Shown here one piece after another: positions 1 to 10,348 of a DNA stretch of 64,000 nt. The notes below the pieces were generated by a model. It did not search any database, had not been told where the DNA came from, and saw only the letters and a list, made by a program, of their open reading frames with translations. How positions within the stretch are numbered: the stretch's first letter is position 1; each line of letters begins with the position of its first letter. Made by a program: the position numbers and the translations under genes. Source of the DNA: Jacaranda mimosifolia (taxonomy: Eukaryota; Streptophyta; Magnoliopsida; Lamiales; Bignoniaceae); assembly GCA_018894105.1 (NCBI GenBank), contig CM032117.1, positions 34,762,501 to 34,826,500 of the forward strand, in the 5' to 3' direction.

Positions 1-202
1 TTTGCATTTTATCTGAAAAATGTGGGCCTTTTGGCTACTTCTGGGTCAATGCTCTGTCATGTACTGCTCTTAGACTTAGTCCTGGTTCCTCATAATTTTA
101 GTTGGGATGCAATTTTCAAACCTAGAGATTCTACTCCTGTAATTGTATTCCCTATCATGCAAGTCAGTAGACCACTCATGTGCTTGATGTTTGGCCATGC
201 AG

Positions 203-351
203 CTGTTCCAATGGTGGAAGCAATGGTAGCCCTGGTGCTTGTTGATCAATTAATGGCACAATATGCACAATGTATGCTTTTCCCAATTAATCCAGCATTA
301 CAGGAACCCCTCCAACAACCTAAAATTGAGCAGGCCGAGATTTCCCTTTAA
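203..351 (+). CDS. Chorismate synthase, terminal exon (partial gene)
   Basis: This is the last exon of plastid chorismate synthase, which converts EPSP to chorismate, the final step of the shikimate pathway. The exon follows an AG acceptor at 201-202 and enters in the second base of a codon. The translation AVPMVEAMVALVLVDQLMAQ and the following AQCMLFPINPALQEPL match the conserved C-terminus of plant chorismate synthases from memory. The stop is TAA at 349-351. The reading frame stays open upstream to position 22, but that part does not resemble the enzyme and is read as intron. The rest of the gene lies left of the window. One oddity is Met in AQCMLFPIN, where I remember Asn as usual. Recognition of the family is firm; the exact acceptor is inferred. 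Confidence 0.85.
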
Positions 352-2867
352 TGGTGCTTAGTGGTTGGCTGGTCTACTTAATCTCTTAATCTGATTCACC
401 CGGTGCTCTATCTCTCTGCTGCAGCATTTTTCAAATAATAAACCTACTATTGGTGTATTTTTATCTGGTAGTTGTTGTGTTTTCCTGAATTATTTACTTT
501 TTTGGATCAAGTAATGAAGGCGAAATTGCTGGCTGCTGCTTGTCATTTCGGTTAATAATGTTCTCTTTCAGCTGTTCAAAAAATATTGTAATTGCATCTA
601 CCATTTTGTAATTGGAATTCCCTATTCAGTTATCCATCCATTACAGCTCTTTGATCACATTGTGAGACTAGTTCATCCCGTCAGAATCTTATATTCCCAT
701 AAAAAATTTCACTCCCATACTACATTTCTGATGGAAGCACAGAAAATGAAATTTGATTTCTAGAATGGGACATTTTATGGCTGTTGCTCTTTATTTTATA
801 GACAGAGAGGGAGTGGTATTGAATTATATATCAAGATGGTGTTCAAATCAATTGATGGGGGTATGGGGTATGTTATTTCTCAAAGAGTTGGGTTCGCGGG
901 TGGGTTTCCTCTTTGTAGCCGAAATTTTCAGATATTATTTGTCTGTCTATCATTTCTGTAGAGGGGTTTGATTTAATTGGTATTCTTATGGGATCATGCC
1001 GCGCGCGCAGTTTCTCCTTTTAAGCAATATATTCTACTACATTTCAAAGATTTAGAATTTTATGATGGCAAAAAATTCATATGATACATAAAAATTGTTG
1101 TCAAAGAAATTTGAGCGAGCAGTTTTGAGTAGATTAACGTAATTACTAGAATTTGATTGGTGCATATATCTCTCTCTCTTAGGGCATTTTCTGTGGTAAG
1201 CTAGTAATTGAAAAACAAAAGGTGGAGTGATCAGTTTGATTGGTATAAGTTTGCAGTATATAGTAATATCATAGTCTATTTAGCTTCCCAAATTTTATGT
1301 ATTTCCCTGGGATGCCTAGTCATTATTCATTAATTTAATAAGTTACAATCAAGTTGTTGTTTTGTTGATTAAAGTATAGTATAAGTGCATAATTGGAGTG
1401 GGAAAGGAGAAATGTTTGAACCCCACAAGTCATAATCATCACCATTATCACAAAACTAAGTTGGGTTTTAAATGGTTGTCCTATCTAGAGTACTTAGACC
1501 CACCACATCGCACCACACCACACATCTTAATCCAATGAATAATCCATGTGTGATTGATGTATGAATGGATCAAAATAGATTCTAAGAACTTGTAATGAAT
1601 GTTCAAAAGGATAAGCTTTCTTTGCCAAGTCAATAGAAGGCTAATTAAAGTAGATTCCATGTCTTCTATTAAAATACAAAACAATATTGTATTATCCATA
1701 CGTCGTGACTCATGATTCATCACATTATGCATCTTATGTGCGTGGGAATTCATATTGGCAATAATAAAAAAAAATCCTTATAGATACTTTATTATTTTGC
1801 TTTATTTTTGAAAAAATAAAATTTGAATTTTGAAGCATGACAAAATAATTATAGGTACCTTATTACTTTTGCTTTATCTTTGAAGAAATAACTATTGAAT
1901 TTGGAGCATGGACAATATATTTTGAAGTGTTAATTTGATGTCTGTTGGAATATGTTTTGAGTATAGAAGGGTGAATAAAAATCTGTTTGTATGTTTGATT
2001 TTAACGTTATTTCAAAGACAAATTATGGAAGAAAATATGAACAAGGGGGATAGTTTTAAAGTTTTTTTTTTTTTTTTTGGTTTTTCAAAACAAAAGATTG
2101 AAAATATAGTAAAAATTAATTTATTGTAAGGCTATAGCTTAGTTTAATTTTTTTCTTCAAAAGTAATGAATCTCGTATACATACATGAGACAACTACTAG
2201 AAAAGTAATGAATTTAATTTGTTCCCAGTGCATTTATATATTTTTTCATAAACAATTACTAGAAAATGTTTAGTTATTTAAGATTATTTTTAGGGTTCCA
2301 AAATTACATGGGTGCGCAATTTGATGTACGATTTAAAGGTTGATCAAGGTAATTGTGCTTCAAAATCTTGTTTCAAAGTATTGCAAAGTACTAGCTAGTA
2401 AAAATTATGCCTTCCTTGTGCGGCCATACATACATACGTACACAATATATATATATAACTATATAAAAGTACACACACTCATACACTCATAAATATGTGT
2501 ATGTATGTTTTTGATTAGGAAAGGCGTAACTAATTGTCTATTACATATAAAATATATAAAGGATAATTATTACAAGCAAGTGGCTGAATGGTGACCAAAC
2601 TATTTATAGTCATCATACATTGCCTTGGAAACATCAGGACACAAATCAACCTAAAGAAACTGATTAATAATAATTTGAACACAAAGCTACAAACTGCCTG
2701 CCCTAAATTATTGGCAACTACTGTTTCTTCCTACATCTTCTTCTCTATTATTTATAGTTGGAATATTAAAAGAAGACACACACACACACACATCCTTAAT
2801 CAAATCATCACTTAAAGTGTTGCCACTTATATTAATGGAAAGAAATGGACATTTTTTGTGATGCTAT
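352..2867. other. Intergenic DNA, no gene seen
   Basis: The first few hundred bases are probably 3' UTR of chorismate synthase. The rest is AT-rich with short simple repeats: a T-run near 2061-2080, ATAC/TA-rich DNA near 2420-2460 and an AC-run near 2774-2792. The open frames here are short and match nothing I recognise. Confidence 0.6.
437..442 (+). terminator. Candidate polyadenylation signal of chorismate synthase
   Basis: AATAAA lies about 86 bases after the chorismate synthase stop codon, a plausible distance for a plant 3' UTR. Plant signals are loose and T-rich DNA follows further on, so the real cleavage site could be elsewhere. Confidence 0.35.
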
Positions 2868-2870
2868 ATA

Positions 2871-3551
2871 TACTACAAGGAGACACCCCTTCGCTAACAG
2901 AAAATTTATGATGAAGAGGGTTTCGTCACTATCTGAAAATAATTGCACAAATTTTTGATGGATTACTAATGAACTTAATAAAATGAACAAAAATATATAT
3001 TAGTCATGAGCTTGTGATGGATATGAAAATTATAAATTAATATGAAAAGTTTGTCATAAATTTTATAACCTAAATATGATTTTTCGATCTGTGATAGAAA
3101 TTTTATCACAAAATTAATTCTGTGACGTATTTTATTTCCATCACAAACTAATTAGTGACAAAGCATATACTAACGGATTTAGAAATAAATCCATCACAAA
3201 ATGATAGATCCCATTAAATTTATGATGGACTTATTTAACAAATTCATTAGTATATGCTTTGTCACTGATTAGTTTGTAACGAAAATAAAGTGCATCACAT
3301 AATTAATTTTATGATGAAATTTCTGTCACAGATCGAAAAATCATATTGAAGTTATAAAATTTATGACAAACTCTTCATATCAATTTATAGTTTTTATATC
3401 CGTCACAAATATCATGGTTAATATATATTTTTGCTCATTTTATTAAGTTCGTTAGTAATTCATCAAAAATCCATCATAATTATTTTCAAACAGTGACGGA
3501 ACCATTTTTGTTATAAATTTTCTGTTAGTGAAGGGGTGTTTTCTTGTAGTG
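2871..3551. mobile_element. Non-autonomous CACTA-type element, almost fully palindromic
   Basis: The right end read on the - strand is CACTACAAGAAAACACCCC; the left end is TACTACAAGGAGACACCCC, so the first base has changed from C to T. The 3-bp sequence ATA flanks both ends (2868-2870 and 3552-3554), the target-site duplication size of CACTA (En/Spm) transposons. The two halves are inverted copies of each other nearly to the centre around 3210, for example CTAACAGAAAATTTAT near both ends and GACAAAGCATATACTAA near the middle in opposite orientation. No coding sequence fits inside, so it must have been moved by a transposase supplied elsewhere. Confidence 0.8.
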
Positions 3552-3554
3552 ATA

Positions 3555-3962
3555 TGTGAATGATGTGTGAGCATTAATTGGGTTGTTAATCTATTGCATT
3601 ATGCAAACCAACCACTTTAAGACTCTTCATTATATACATTAGTTTTGGCACAAACGATACATATGCCATTATTTTTATAATGTAAAATAAATAAAATATT
3701 TACATTATTTTTAATAATTTTAGTGTATGTATTTAAATTTTTAGGATGAATAAAAGGAGATAGCTCACATGAAATAAAATAATTAAAAAAATTGGACGAG
3801 GACTGGAAAAGTTAGAGAGGCGAGAGAAGGGAAAATAATAATAATAATAATATCTTGTCATTATCTTTTAGAATAGAGTTAATATTATTAAACCATTAAA
3901 TAATATGTCAAATTAACACTTTATAAAATTATGTGTGTGTGTATACATATATATATATTTTC

Positions 3963-4007
<45 letters not shown>

Positions 4008-4316
4008 GTCTCTATCAAAATATTAGGTGAAACCCCATGGCATTCTTCCAACTGCATTAGAAGCTAAAGTATATAAAGTAAAGAGAAACGTTTTAGAGGT
4101 TCAACCATATTTCGACAAACACAATTTTAATACTATAACGTGGGTAGTTAATATTTTATAATTTTTCTAAAGAGGGTGGCCAAAAGAAGTTGGTTTAAGA
4201 AATATACAGGTCCAAAAGATGAAATTGAAGTAAGATGAAATCTTGTCTACATGAGATGTAGTAAATTCTTGAATAAATTGACAAATTTCTCTATGTAACA
4301 CTTGCATATGATATAC
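3555..4316. other. Intergenic DNA, no gene seen
   Basis: AT-rich spacer between the CACTA-type element and the Tourist-like MITE. Apart from the dinucleotide repeat listed separately I see nothing in it. Confidence 0.6.
3963..4007. repeat. Compound microsatellite (GT)n(GA)n
   Basis: An uninterrupted GT run of about ten units passes directly into a GA run of about twelve units. Such compound dinucleotide tracts are usually length-polymorphic. Confidence 0.95.
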
Positions 4317-4398
4317 TAAGTGCCCATTTGGTTTCATTTTTAAAACCTCTTTTCACATTTTCTATTATTCTAAAAATGAAACGCATCACTTCATACAC

Positions 4399-5081
4399 TG
4401 TAAGCGCAATATTTCTTTGTCTGCAATAAACAAAATTACAATACGAGAAAAATCATACAAATAAAATGAAATTGAAATTGAAATTTATCAAATGTACATC
4501 TAATCTCTAATATAATCTTGAATTTAATTAGCTCCGCGAACAATGCTATGAATTTTCTTGAATTTGATTTGAAGAAAATAATGTCAATTCAAGCGCTTCG
4601 CACTTTAATGGACTCCTTCAAGGTTTCTCTCACTTGCTAGGATTTGTTTTGAGTGTTGAATGAGTTTTGGTCACCCCCTTTTATATACATGCTTGATCGA
4701 AGACTTCCAAATTGACTTGAACTTCTTTGATAGTTATCTTTTTTTATAAGATAAAATCAAATATCAAGAGATAATATCACATTATCAAGATTAGATAAGA
4801 AATAGTATTAAGAGATAATATCATATATCAAGAAACAATGTCAGATATCAACAGATAATAACAAATATATTTGATTTGATTGATCCATAGAAATAAATAC
4901 TTCATCTTTGACACTTGTCAATATTTGATTTGAGCATAAAATAATTACTAGAATATTAATTAAAATTAACTATTTATCTTTTGAAATTAAACCAAAATAT
5001 AAATAAAAAATTTTAAATTAAAACTAGTATATTATTTTACATGTGTCACTTCTCAATTGGCCAAAAATTAATATGTCTACA
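4399..5081 (-). repeat. 3' LTR of element A
   Basis: 683-bp copy ending the element in its own orientation. It lacks a segment of about 100 bp, and the SINE, that are present in the other LTR. Shared landmarks are TGTAAGCGCAATATTTCTTT at one end and AATTGGCCAAAAATTAATA near the other. Confidence 0.85.
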
Positions 5082-5439
5082 ACTGCCCCCACTTGAAGGC
5101 TTGGCGGAAGATGTGTCAATCATCCACGAAAGAGGCAAGGCTTGAAGTATTTTAGAATTTTTCCTTTTTCTCTCCATTCTTTTCAATAATCTCTATGACA
5201 AAAAATCCTCCAAACGTTCCTTAAGCTATGGAGCCCTTTTACAAACATGCTGCACATTGTCGTCAAGAACTATATCTTCTTATGGAATCTTCACAGGCTT
5301 TGTGGATTGCCAATACCTGGAGTTTTTTATGATGAAGTCCTCTCATCTGCCTATGAACCTAATAAATAGATCAAGTCAAATATTGTCAAAGTAACATCCT
5401 TTTCAGGGGGGTGTCGTACACAGTTTATACTCATGCATG

Positions 5440-6135
5440 CCAAAGTAACACACAATTTAGCCTCATGCGTCAAGGAGCATATTTAACTTGAATAGACATT
5501 TTATACTCATGTCAAGGAGTCCACTTGAATTTGATTGACAATTTATACTTATGTCAAAAACTTTACTTGAGTTTAACTTAATAGACAATTTACATTCTTA
5601 TCAAGAGTACATGGGGAGAGTTTAACTTAAATATTTTAGATAGTTTATGCTCGTATCTAAAAGCATTATTGATAGTTTAAGCTCTTATCAAGGAGCTCAT
5701 GGGGAAACTTTGAATATTTAGATAGTTTATGATCATATTTAGGAACCTTATTGACAGATTAAGCTCTTATCAAGGAGCACATGGGGCTCTGAATATTTAG
5801 ATAGTTTATGCTTGTATCTAGGAGCCTTATTGATAGTTTAGCCTTTTATCAAGGAGCACATAGAATTTGGGAATTTGTACTTTGGACTTGAAGACTTAGA
5901 GACTTGATTCTTTGATTTAGAGAATTGAAATTTTGAGTTCTGGACTTGGAGACTTAGAGACTTAGAGACTTGAGCTTTGACTTGAAGATCTGGAGACTAG
6001 AGTCGTGGATTTAGAGCTTTAGATATTTGAGTTTTGAATTTAAAAACTTGAAGACTTGAGAAATTTTAGATAGTTTATGTTCTTATTTAGGAGCATTATT
6101 AATAGTTTAGGCTCTTATCAAGGAGCATATGAAAT
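5440..6135. repeat. Degenerate tandem arrays in element A 3' region
   Basis: A unit of about 80 bp recurs several times, marked by TTTAGATAGTTTATG followed by CTTATCAAGGAGCACATGGG (clear copies start near 5629, 5712 and 5791, with weaker ones before). At about 5877-6055 the array is interrupted by a shorter repeat built on GACTTAGAGACTT, then another 80-bp-type unit follows at about 6060-6135. No reading frame crosses it. Confidence 0.65.
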
Positions 6136-6159
6136 TTGAAGATGAAAATTAATTGGCCC

Positions 6160-7310
6160 CAACATCTTCATCATTATCAGCATCACTTGAATCTTCTTGT
6201 TCATCAAAATTAATGCTCATTTCAATATTATGTGCACGAGTTACCAAATCTTCAAAAGTTTTTGATTTAATTCTTTGAAGTATGTAGCAAAAACTTCAAT
6301 TCATTCCTTAGATATACATCTCAATGGCCGAAGTCTCCAATAATTGATCTTTATAGCTAAGACTCAAATTTCTCCAGCAATTGATATATTTAATGACAAT
6401 TACTTCCTTCAACTGGCGAGAGTTGATGAGTTGAATCATGATTGTCCTTCGAGTGCTGTAAAAACAATTGAGGAACTCTTGTTCCGATGGCCCCCTGCCA
6501 TCGATGGAGCCTACCTCCAAGTCAATATACCAATCAAAAACATCATCCTTTAATGATCGAACAAATTTCTTGACTAAATGATATCCATATGTCTCGACAT
6601 TATTACAAGTCTCAATGAAATGAACCACGTGCTACTTTGGATTGCTTTTGCCATCGAATTGCTGAAACTTTAGAGGCTGGTAACCAATTGACATCTTCAA
6701 GTTATCAATCCTTTGAGAATATAACTTGAAGTAAGTCATAGATGACTTAAAACTTCCATCAAGTTTGTTTTTGATAGTCCCCATGATAAACTCCTTCAAT
6801 GGGTCCATGGAAATTAGTTCATCAGCGGAAATTTGTAGTTCTTTGTTTGTAGTCTTTTCATTTTCGACTGGCTATTTCTTTGTGGATGCCTCACCTTTGT
6901 CCTGAGCCTCAATTTATTTCTCCACCATGCAACTAGCATCAAGATTGTCCACTTTGCTCATCAATTTGAATATTTAAAAGTCTTGCTCTTGGACATACTT
7001 CGTGAGTACTTTAAAGGCCCTCGTCAAATTTGCAATTTGTTCCTTCAAGGTTGTAGCACTTGTCACCATCACAATTGCCATGCTCAAGGAATTTGATTTT
7101 GAGTAGGGAATAGATGATGTAGATTATTCCTTTGAGTTTCCACCATCTTCATTCATATCAATAAAATGTGACAACACCTTTTCCACAACAAGCGAAGGAG
7201 CCACCACTAAGGATGATTGCAACTTTTTGGGCATACTTCTTGTGATGACGCCAACACTTTTTGCTCCAGTACTTGAGGAATTTGAGGTAGTAATTTTTAA
7301 TGTTGTAGTC
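6160..7310 (-). pseudogene. Decayed gag of element A
   Basis: Read on the - strand, this stretch gives a broken Gag-like protein. The N-terminal part contains GVITRSMPKK, and the core is at 6308-6628 with VKKFVRSLKDDVFDWYIDLE, EQEFLNCFYSTRR and YINCWRNLSLSYKD. These are the conserved blocks of the retrotransposon Gag family (PF03732 type, from memory). Near its C-terminal end follows EDSSDADNDEDVG. The frame is largely continuous but broken by stop codons, for example at about 7124 (TAA), 6629 (TAG) and 6305. I see no zinc knuckle after the core. It is non-functional as it stands. Confidence 0.75.
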
Positions 7311-7394
7311 TTGTTGGTGGCAATTTGATACTTTGGTCTTGATGAAGAAAAGAGATGAGAGGTAAAAATCGTCCCACTGGGCATGCCAAAATTT

Positions 7395-8277
7395 TGTAAG
7401 CGCAATATTTCTTTGTTTGCAATAAACAAAATTACAAGGCAAAAAATCGTACAAATAAAATGAAATTAAAATTTATCAAATGTGGATCAAATCTCTAATA
7501 TAATCCTCTGATTCTTTCCTTCCAAATATGATTTTGAAATTTAATTAGCTCCACGAAGAATGCTTGAATGCCGTAGATTTCCTGCAATTTAATTTGAAGA
7601 AAATAATGTCAATTCGATGGCATTGTACCTTAATCTCGAATCAAATGCCAAAATATGATGAACTCCGCGAAGAACGCTTGGAACATTGTAGATCTCCTTA
7701 AATTTGCTGGAGAAAATTGTTGGACTCCTTCAAGGTTTGTCTCACTTGCTAGGATTTGTGTTGTATGTCGAATGAACTTTGGTCACCCCCTTTATATAAA
7801 TGCTTGATGGAAGACTTCCAGATTGACTTGAATTTTTTTATAGTTATCTCATTGATATGATAATATCAAATATCAAGAGATAATATCAAATTATCAAAAT
7901 CAGATATCAAGAGATAATATCAGATATAGCCCAATGGCGTATGACTTCCACATAATGTGGGAGGTTATGAATTCAAATTCGAACAAGTTCTTGATGTGCG
8001 TGCATGTGTGTGAAAAAAAAATAATATCATACATCAATAGATAATATCAAATATATTTGATTTGATTGGTCCATAGACAGACACTTAATTTTTTACACTT
8101 GTTAATATTTGACTTGAGAATAAAATAAGGACTGAAGTATTAATTAAAATCAATTATTTATCTTTTGAAATTAAATTTAGTAAATTCTAAAATATAAATA
8201 AAAAATTTTAAATTAATAACTAGGATATTATTTTACACTTGTCACTTCTCAATTGGCCAAAAATTAATACGTCTACA
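7395..8277 (-). repeat. 5' LTR of element A, carrying a SINE
   Basis: 883-bp copy. It is longer than its partner because of a 93-bp SINE insertion (7928-8020) and an extra internal segment near 7570-7700. Otherwise it is colinear with 4399-5081. Confidence 0.85.
7928..8020 (+). mobile_element. tRNA-derived SINE inserted in the 5' LTR of element A
   Basis: The 93-bp insertion has a pol III A-box-like TGGCGTATGACTTCC, a decayed B-box-like GAATTCAAATTCG, a GTGCGTGCATGTGTGTG tail and a terminal A-run. It is flanked by ATAATATCAGATAT and ATAATATCATACAT (12 of 14 matching), a typical target duplication of L1-type retroposition. The sister LTR at 4399-5081 lacks it, which confirms the insertion. 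Confidence 0.7.
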
Positions 8278-8724
8278 TACACATTTTCGCACGACATCAT
8301 TTTCATTTTTTATTTTTAAAGCACATTTCCCAATAAACTATATATCTTTTCTCTCTCTCTCTCTCCACCTACAATCTACTAAATCCAATATAATCATTAC
8401 TTTTTCAATAATTTATCCAAATACGAACTCATTTCAACTAATTTCCATTAACTACTTTCCAATATTTTGAAAATGATGAAAATAAAAACTGAAAATAAAA
8501 AAAAAATACAAATGGGCTCTAAATGATTGCAGATATAATTTTGAGGGTACTTCGGTAACATTTTGTCTATAAATAATCTATGAATTCAAAGTCTTGAAAT
8601 AGTTGGAGTATTTTTTTGTCATTCTTAGAAAGAAAAATGTTGGAGTCATGGGATGTTGAACTTATACTCTATGATGATTAAGTTAGTCTAAAGCTTTGAA
8701 AAGACTGTAAAATTTGATTAAGAT

Positions 8725-10261
8725 GGTGTTTGGGAGTTTATAAGATATTATAAAATGTTTGATAATTTTTTTAAAAAAAAAAGAGATTATAAGCTTCCAA
8801 AATAACATGTAAGGGTCTTATCAACTCTTTTTTAAGAAGTATGAGATTCCTAACTAAAAGGTTTCAAAATTCAACCTAACCCAACAACTCGATCATGATC
8901 CATCTGAAAAAAATAATAAATTAATATTTTGATTTGATGTTTTCGAATTTGGGTCAAATTAGGTCAAACTCGAAATTGACTAACCCAATTTGACCCAAAG
9001 AAGAAAAAAATAAAGTTGGTCAACCCACTAAATCTGAAAACAACAAGTGGGTGACCCAATAACCCAATAAACCTAACCCAATCCGATCCACCCAAAAATA
9101 ATAGGGATAACATATACTATATATAAAAATCTAATCTCTTTTGGTATGCTTTTATTTTCTTACAATGTCTTCATTATTATTTTTTAAATTTCATATTACT
9201 AAGTTAATTTTCATTGCTCTTCTCTTATATTTTTTCTCTTCAATTGTTTACTATTTTTTTCTTTTTCCTTCTTTTTTATTGTTTTTCTTTTACTCATCAT
9301 AAAAATTAAATAAATATATTAAAAATATTAAAGATTATAGTCACATTTAAAAAAATATATAAATGCTCATTTATTTTACACTCCAAAATCATAACACGGG
9401 CATCGAATGTGCCAAAATTGCTAGTTATAAAATAAAAGTTTAATATTCAAATCTAAATTCAATTTTCCAAACAAACCAAACTTTTCAGTCAAAGAAGAAT
9501 ATGTTCTCTCTTTCTCTAAACAAAACCTTGGTTGCTACCCCAGTGCCAGTCTGCTACTACTATTGCCACAACCATCACTGCCACCCAACACGACCATCGC
9601 GCCTGCTTGCTGAGTGACCTTAGTTCTTTATCATTTAATGTTGATAGTGCTTAATTAATTAATTTTAATATTAATTTGAATATTAGTTGAATCTAATTAT
9701 TGATGATATTGGTTGAAATTTTGAATTTGAATATCAATTTTAATGTAAGTTTAAAACTTGCAGACTCTAGTTTGTAAATATAAAAAATAAAATATATAGA
9801 TTAAGTTGGATTAGGTTTATGAGGTTGGGTCGAATTTATCGGATTATTGGATGATCTGATTAAAAATTAGATCAACCCATACTGAACTTGATCTTTTGTG
9901 GGCCAGATTAGGGTTGAGCCTTTTGAGTTTATTATCGGGTTGGGTTGGGTTAGGTTTGGGTTTGAGTTTTGTATTTTTAAGTTATACCTCCGTCTCAACT
10001 CAACCCGAACCCAATCTAACTACCCGAATTGACACCCATATTCATAACTTATATTTAAAATCTTAACAACTTCTTATAATTTTAACTATGTTAATTACAA
10101 AATTATCATTATTTATATCTTATATGTTCTAAAATTTTATTTTATCCAAATATTTTAAAAACTTAGTTTGAAAATAAGAACCAACATCTTATAAGCTCCA
10201 TAAATATCTTATAATATATAGAAGCTTATAAGATATTTTAAATAAATTTACCCAAATACCA
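8725..10261. mobile_element. hAT-like non-autonomous element
   Basis: The left end is GGTGTTTGGGAGTTTATAAG; the right end on the - strand is TGGTATTTGGGTAAATTTA followed by AATATCTTATAAGC. Flanks ATTAAGAT (8717-8724) and ATTAAGTT (10262-10269) agree at 7 of 8 positions, as expected for a hAT 8-bp duplication. The interior includes runs of ACCCAACCC/GGGTTGGGTT and CCGAATTGACACCC (about 8870-9070 and 9790-10035), which resemble another hAT-type terminus, so a second nested element is possible. No transposase is visible. Confidence 0.45.
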
Positions 10262-10296
10262 ATTAAGTTATGAAATTAGACAAAAGCTTTGCCTTT

Positions 10297-10348
10297 GTTT
10301 GGTTATGTTTCCCCATAACAATATTGGTTTGGGGAAACATAACCAAAC
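10297..10348. repeat. Perfect 18-bp inverted repeat
   Basis: GTTTGGTTATGTTTCCCC at 10297-10314 is repeated in inverse orientation at 10331-10348, separated by 16 bases. A similar AATCAAACATAACC lies near 10622-10635, so this may be the end of a small MITE, but no duplication is evident. Confidence 0.7.

Larger units (their letters stand above)
4399..8277 (-). mobile_element. Non-autonomous, gag-only LTR retrotransposon (Ty3/gypsy-like), element A
   Basis: Two direct repeats (4399-5081 and 7395-8277) start and end with TG...CA and are flanked by a perfect 5-bp duplication TACAC (4394-4398 and 8278-8282). The element reads on the - strand, so the right repeat is the 5' LTR. Just inside it is a primer-site-like TTGGCATGCCCAGTGGGAC; just inside the other LTR is a purine tract AAGTGGGGGCAGT (5082-5094 on the - strand). 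Between them only a decayed gag is found; there is no protease, reverse transcriptase or integrase. With about 2.3 kb of interior it can only have moved using proteins of an autonomous partner. Confidence 0.88.
4320..8519. mobile_element. Tourist-like MITE split by an LTR retrotransposon
   Basis: The left end is GTGCCCATTTGGTTTC and the right end read on the - strand is GAGCCCATTTGTATTT. Both are flanked by TAA (4317-4319 and 8520-8522), the 3-bp duplication typical of PIF/Harbinger-related Tourist MITEs. Removing the retrotransposon at 4399-8277 and one copy of its 5-bp duplication leaves about 316 bp, a normal MITE size. The element has no coding capacity. Confidence 0.7.
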
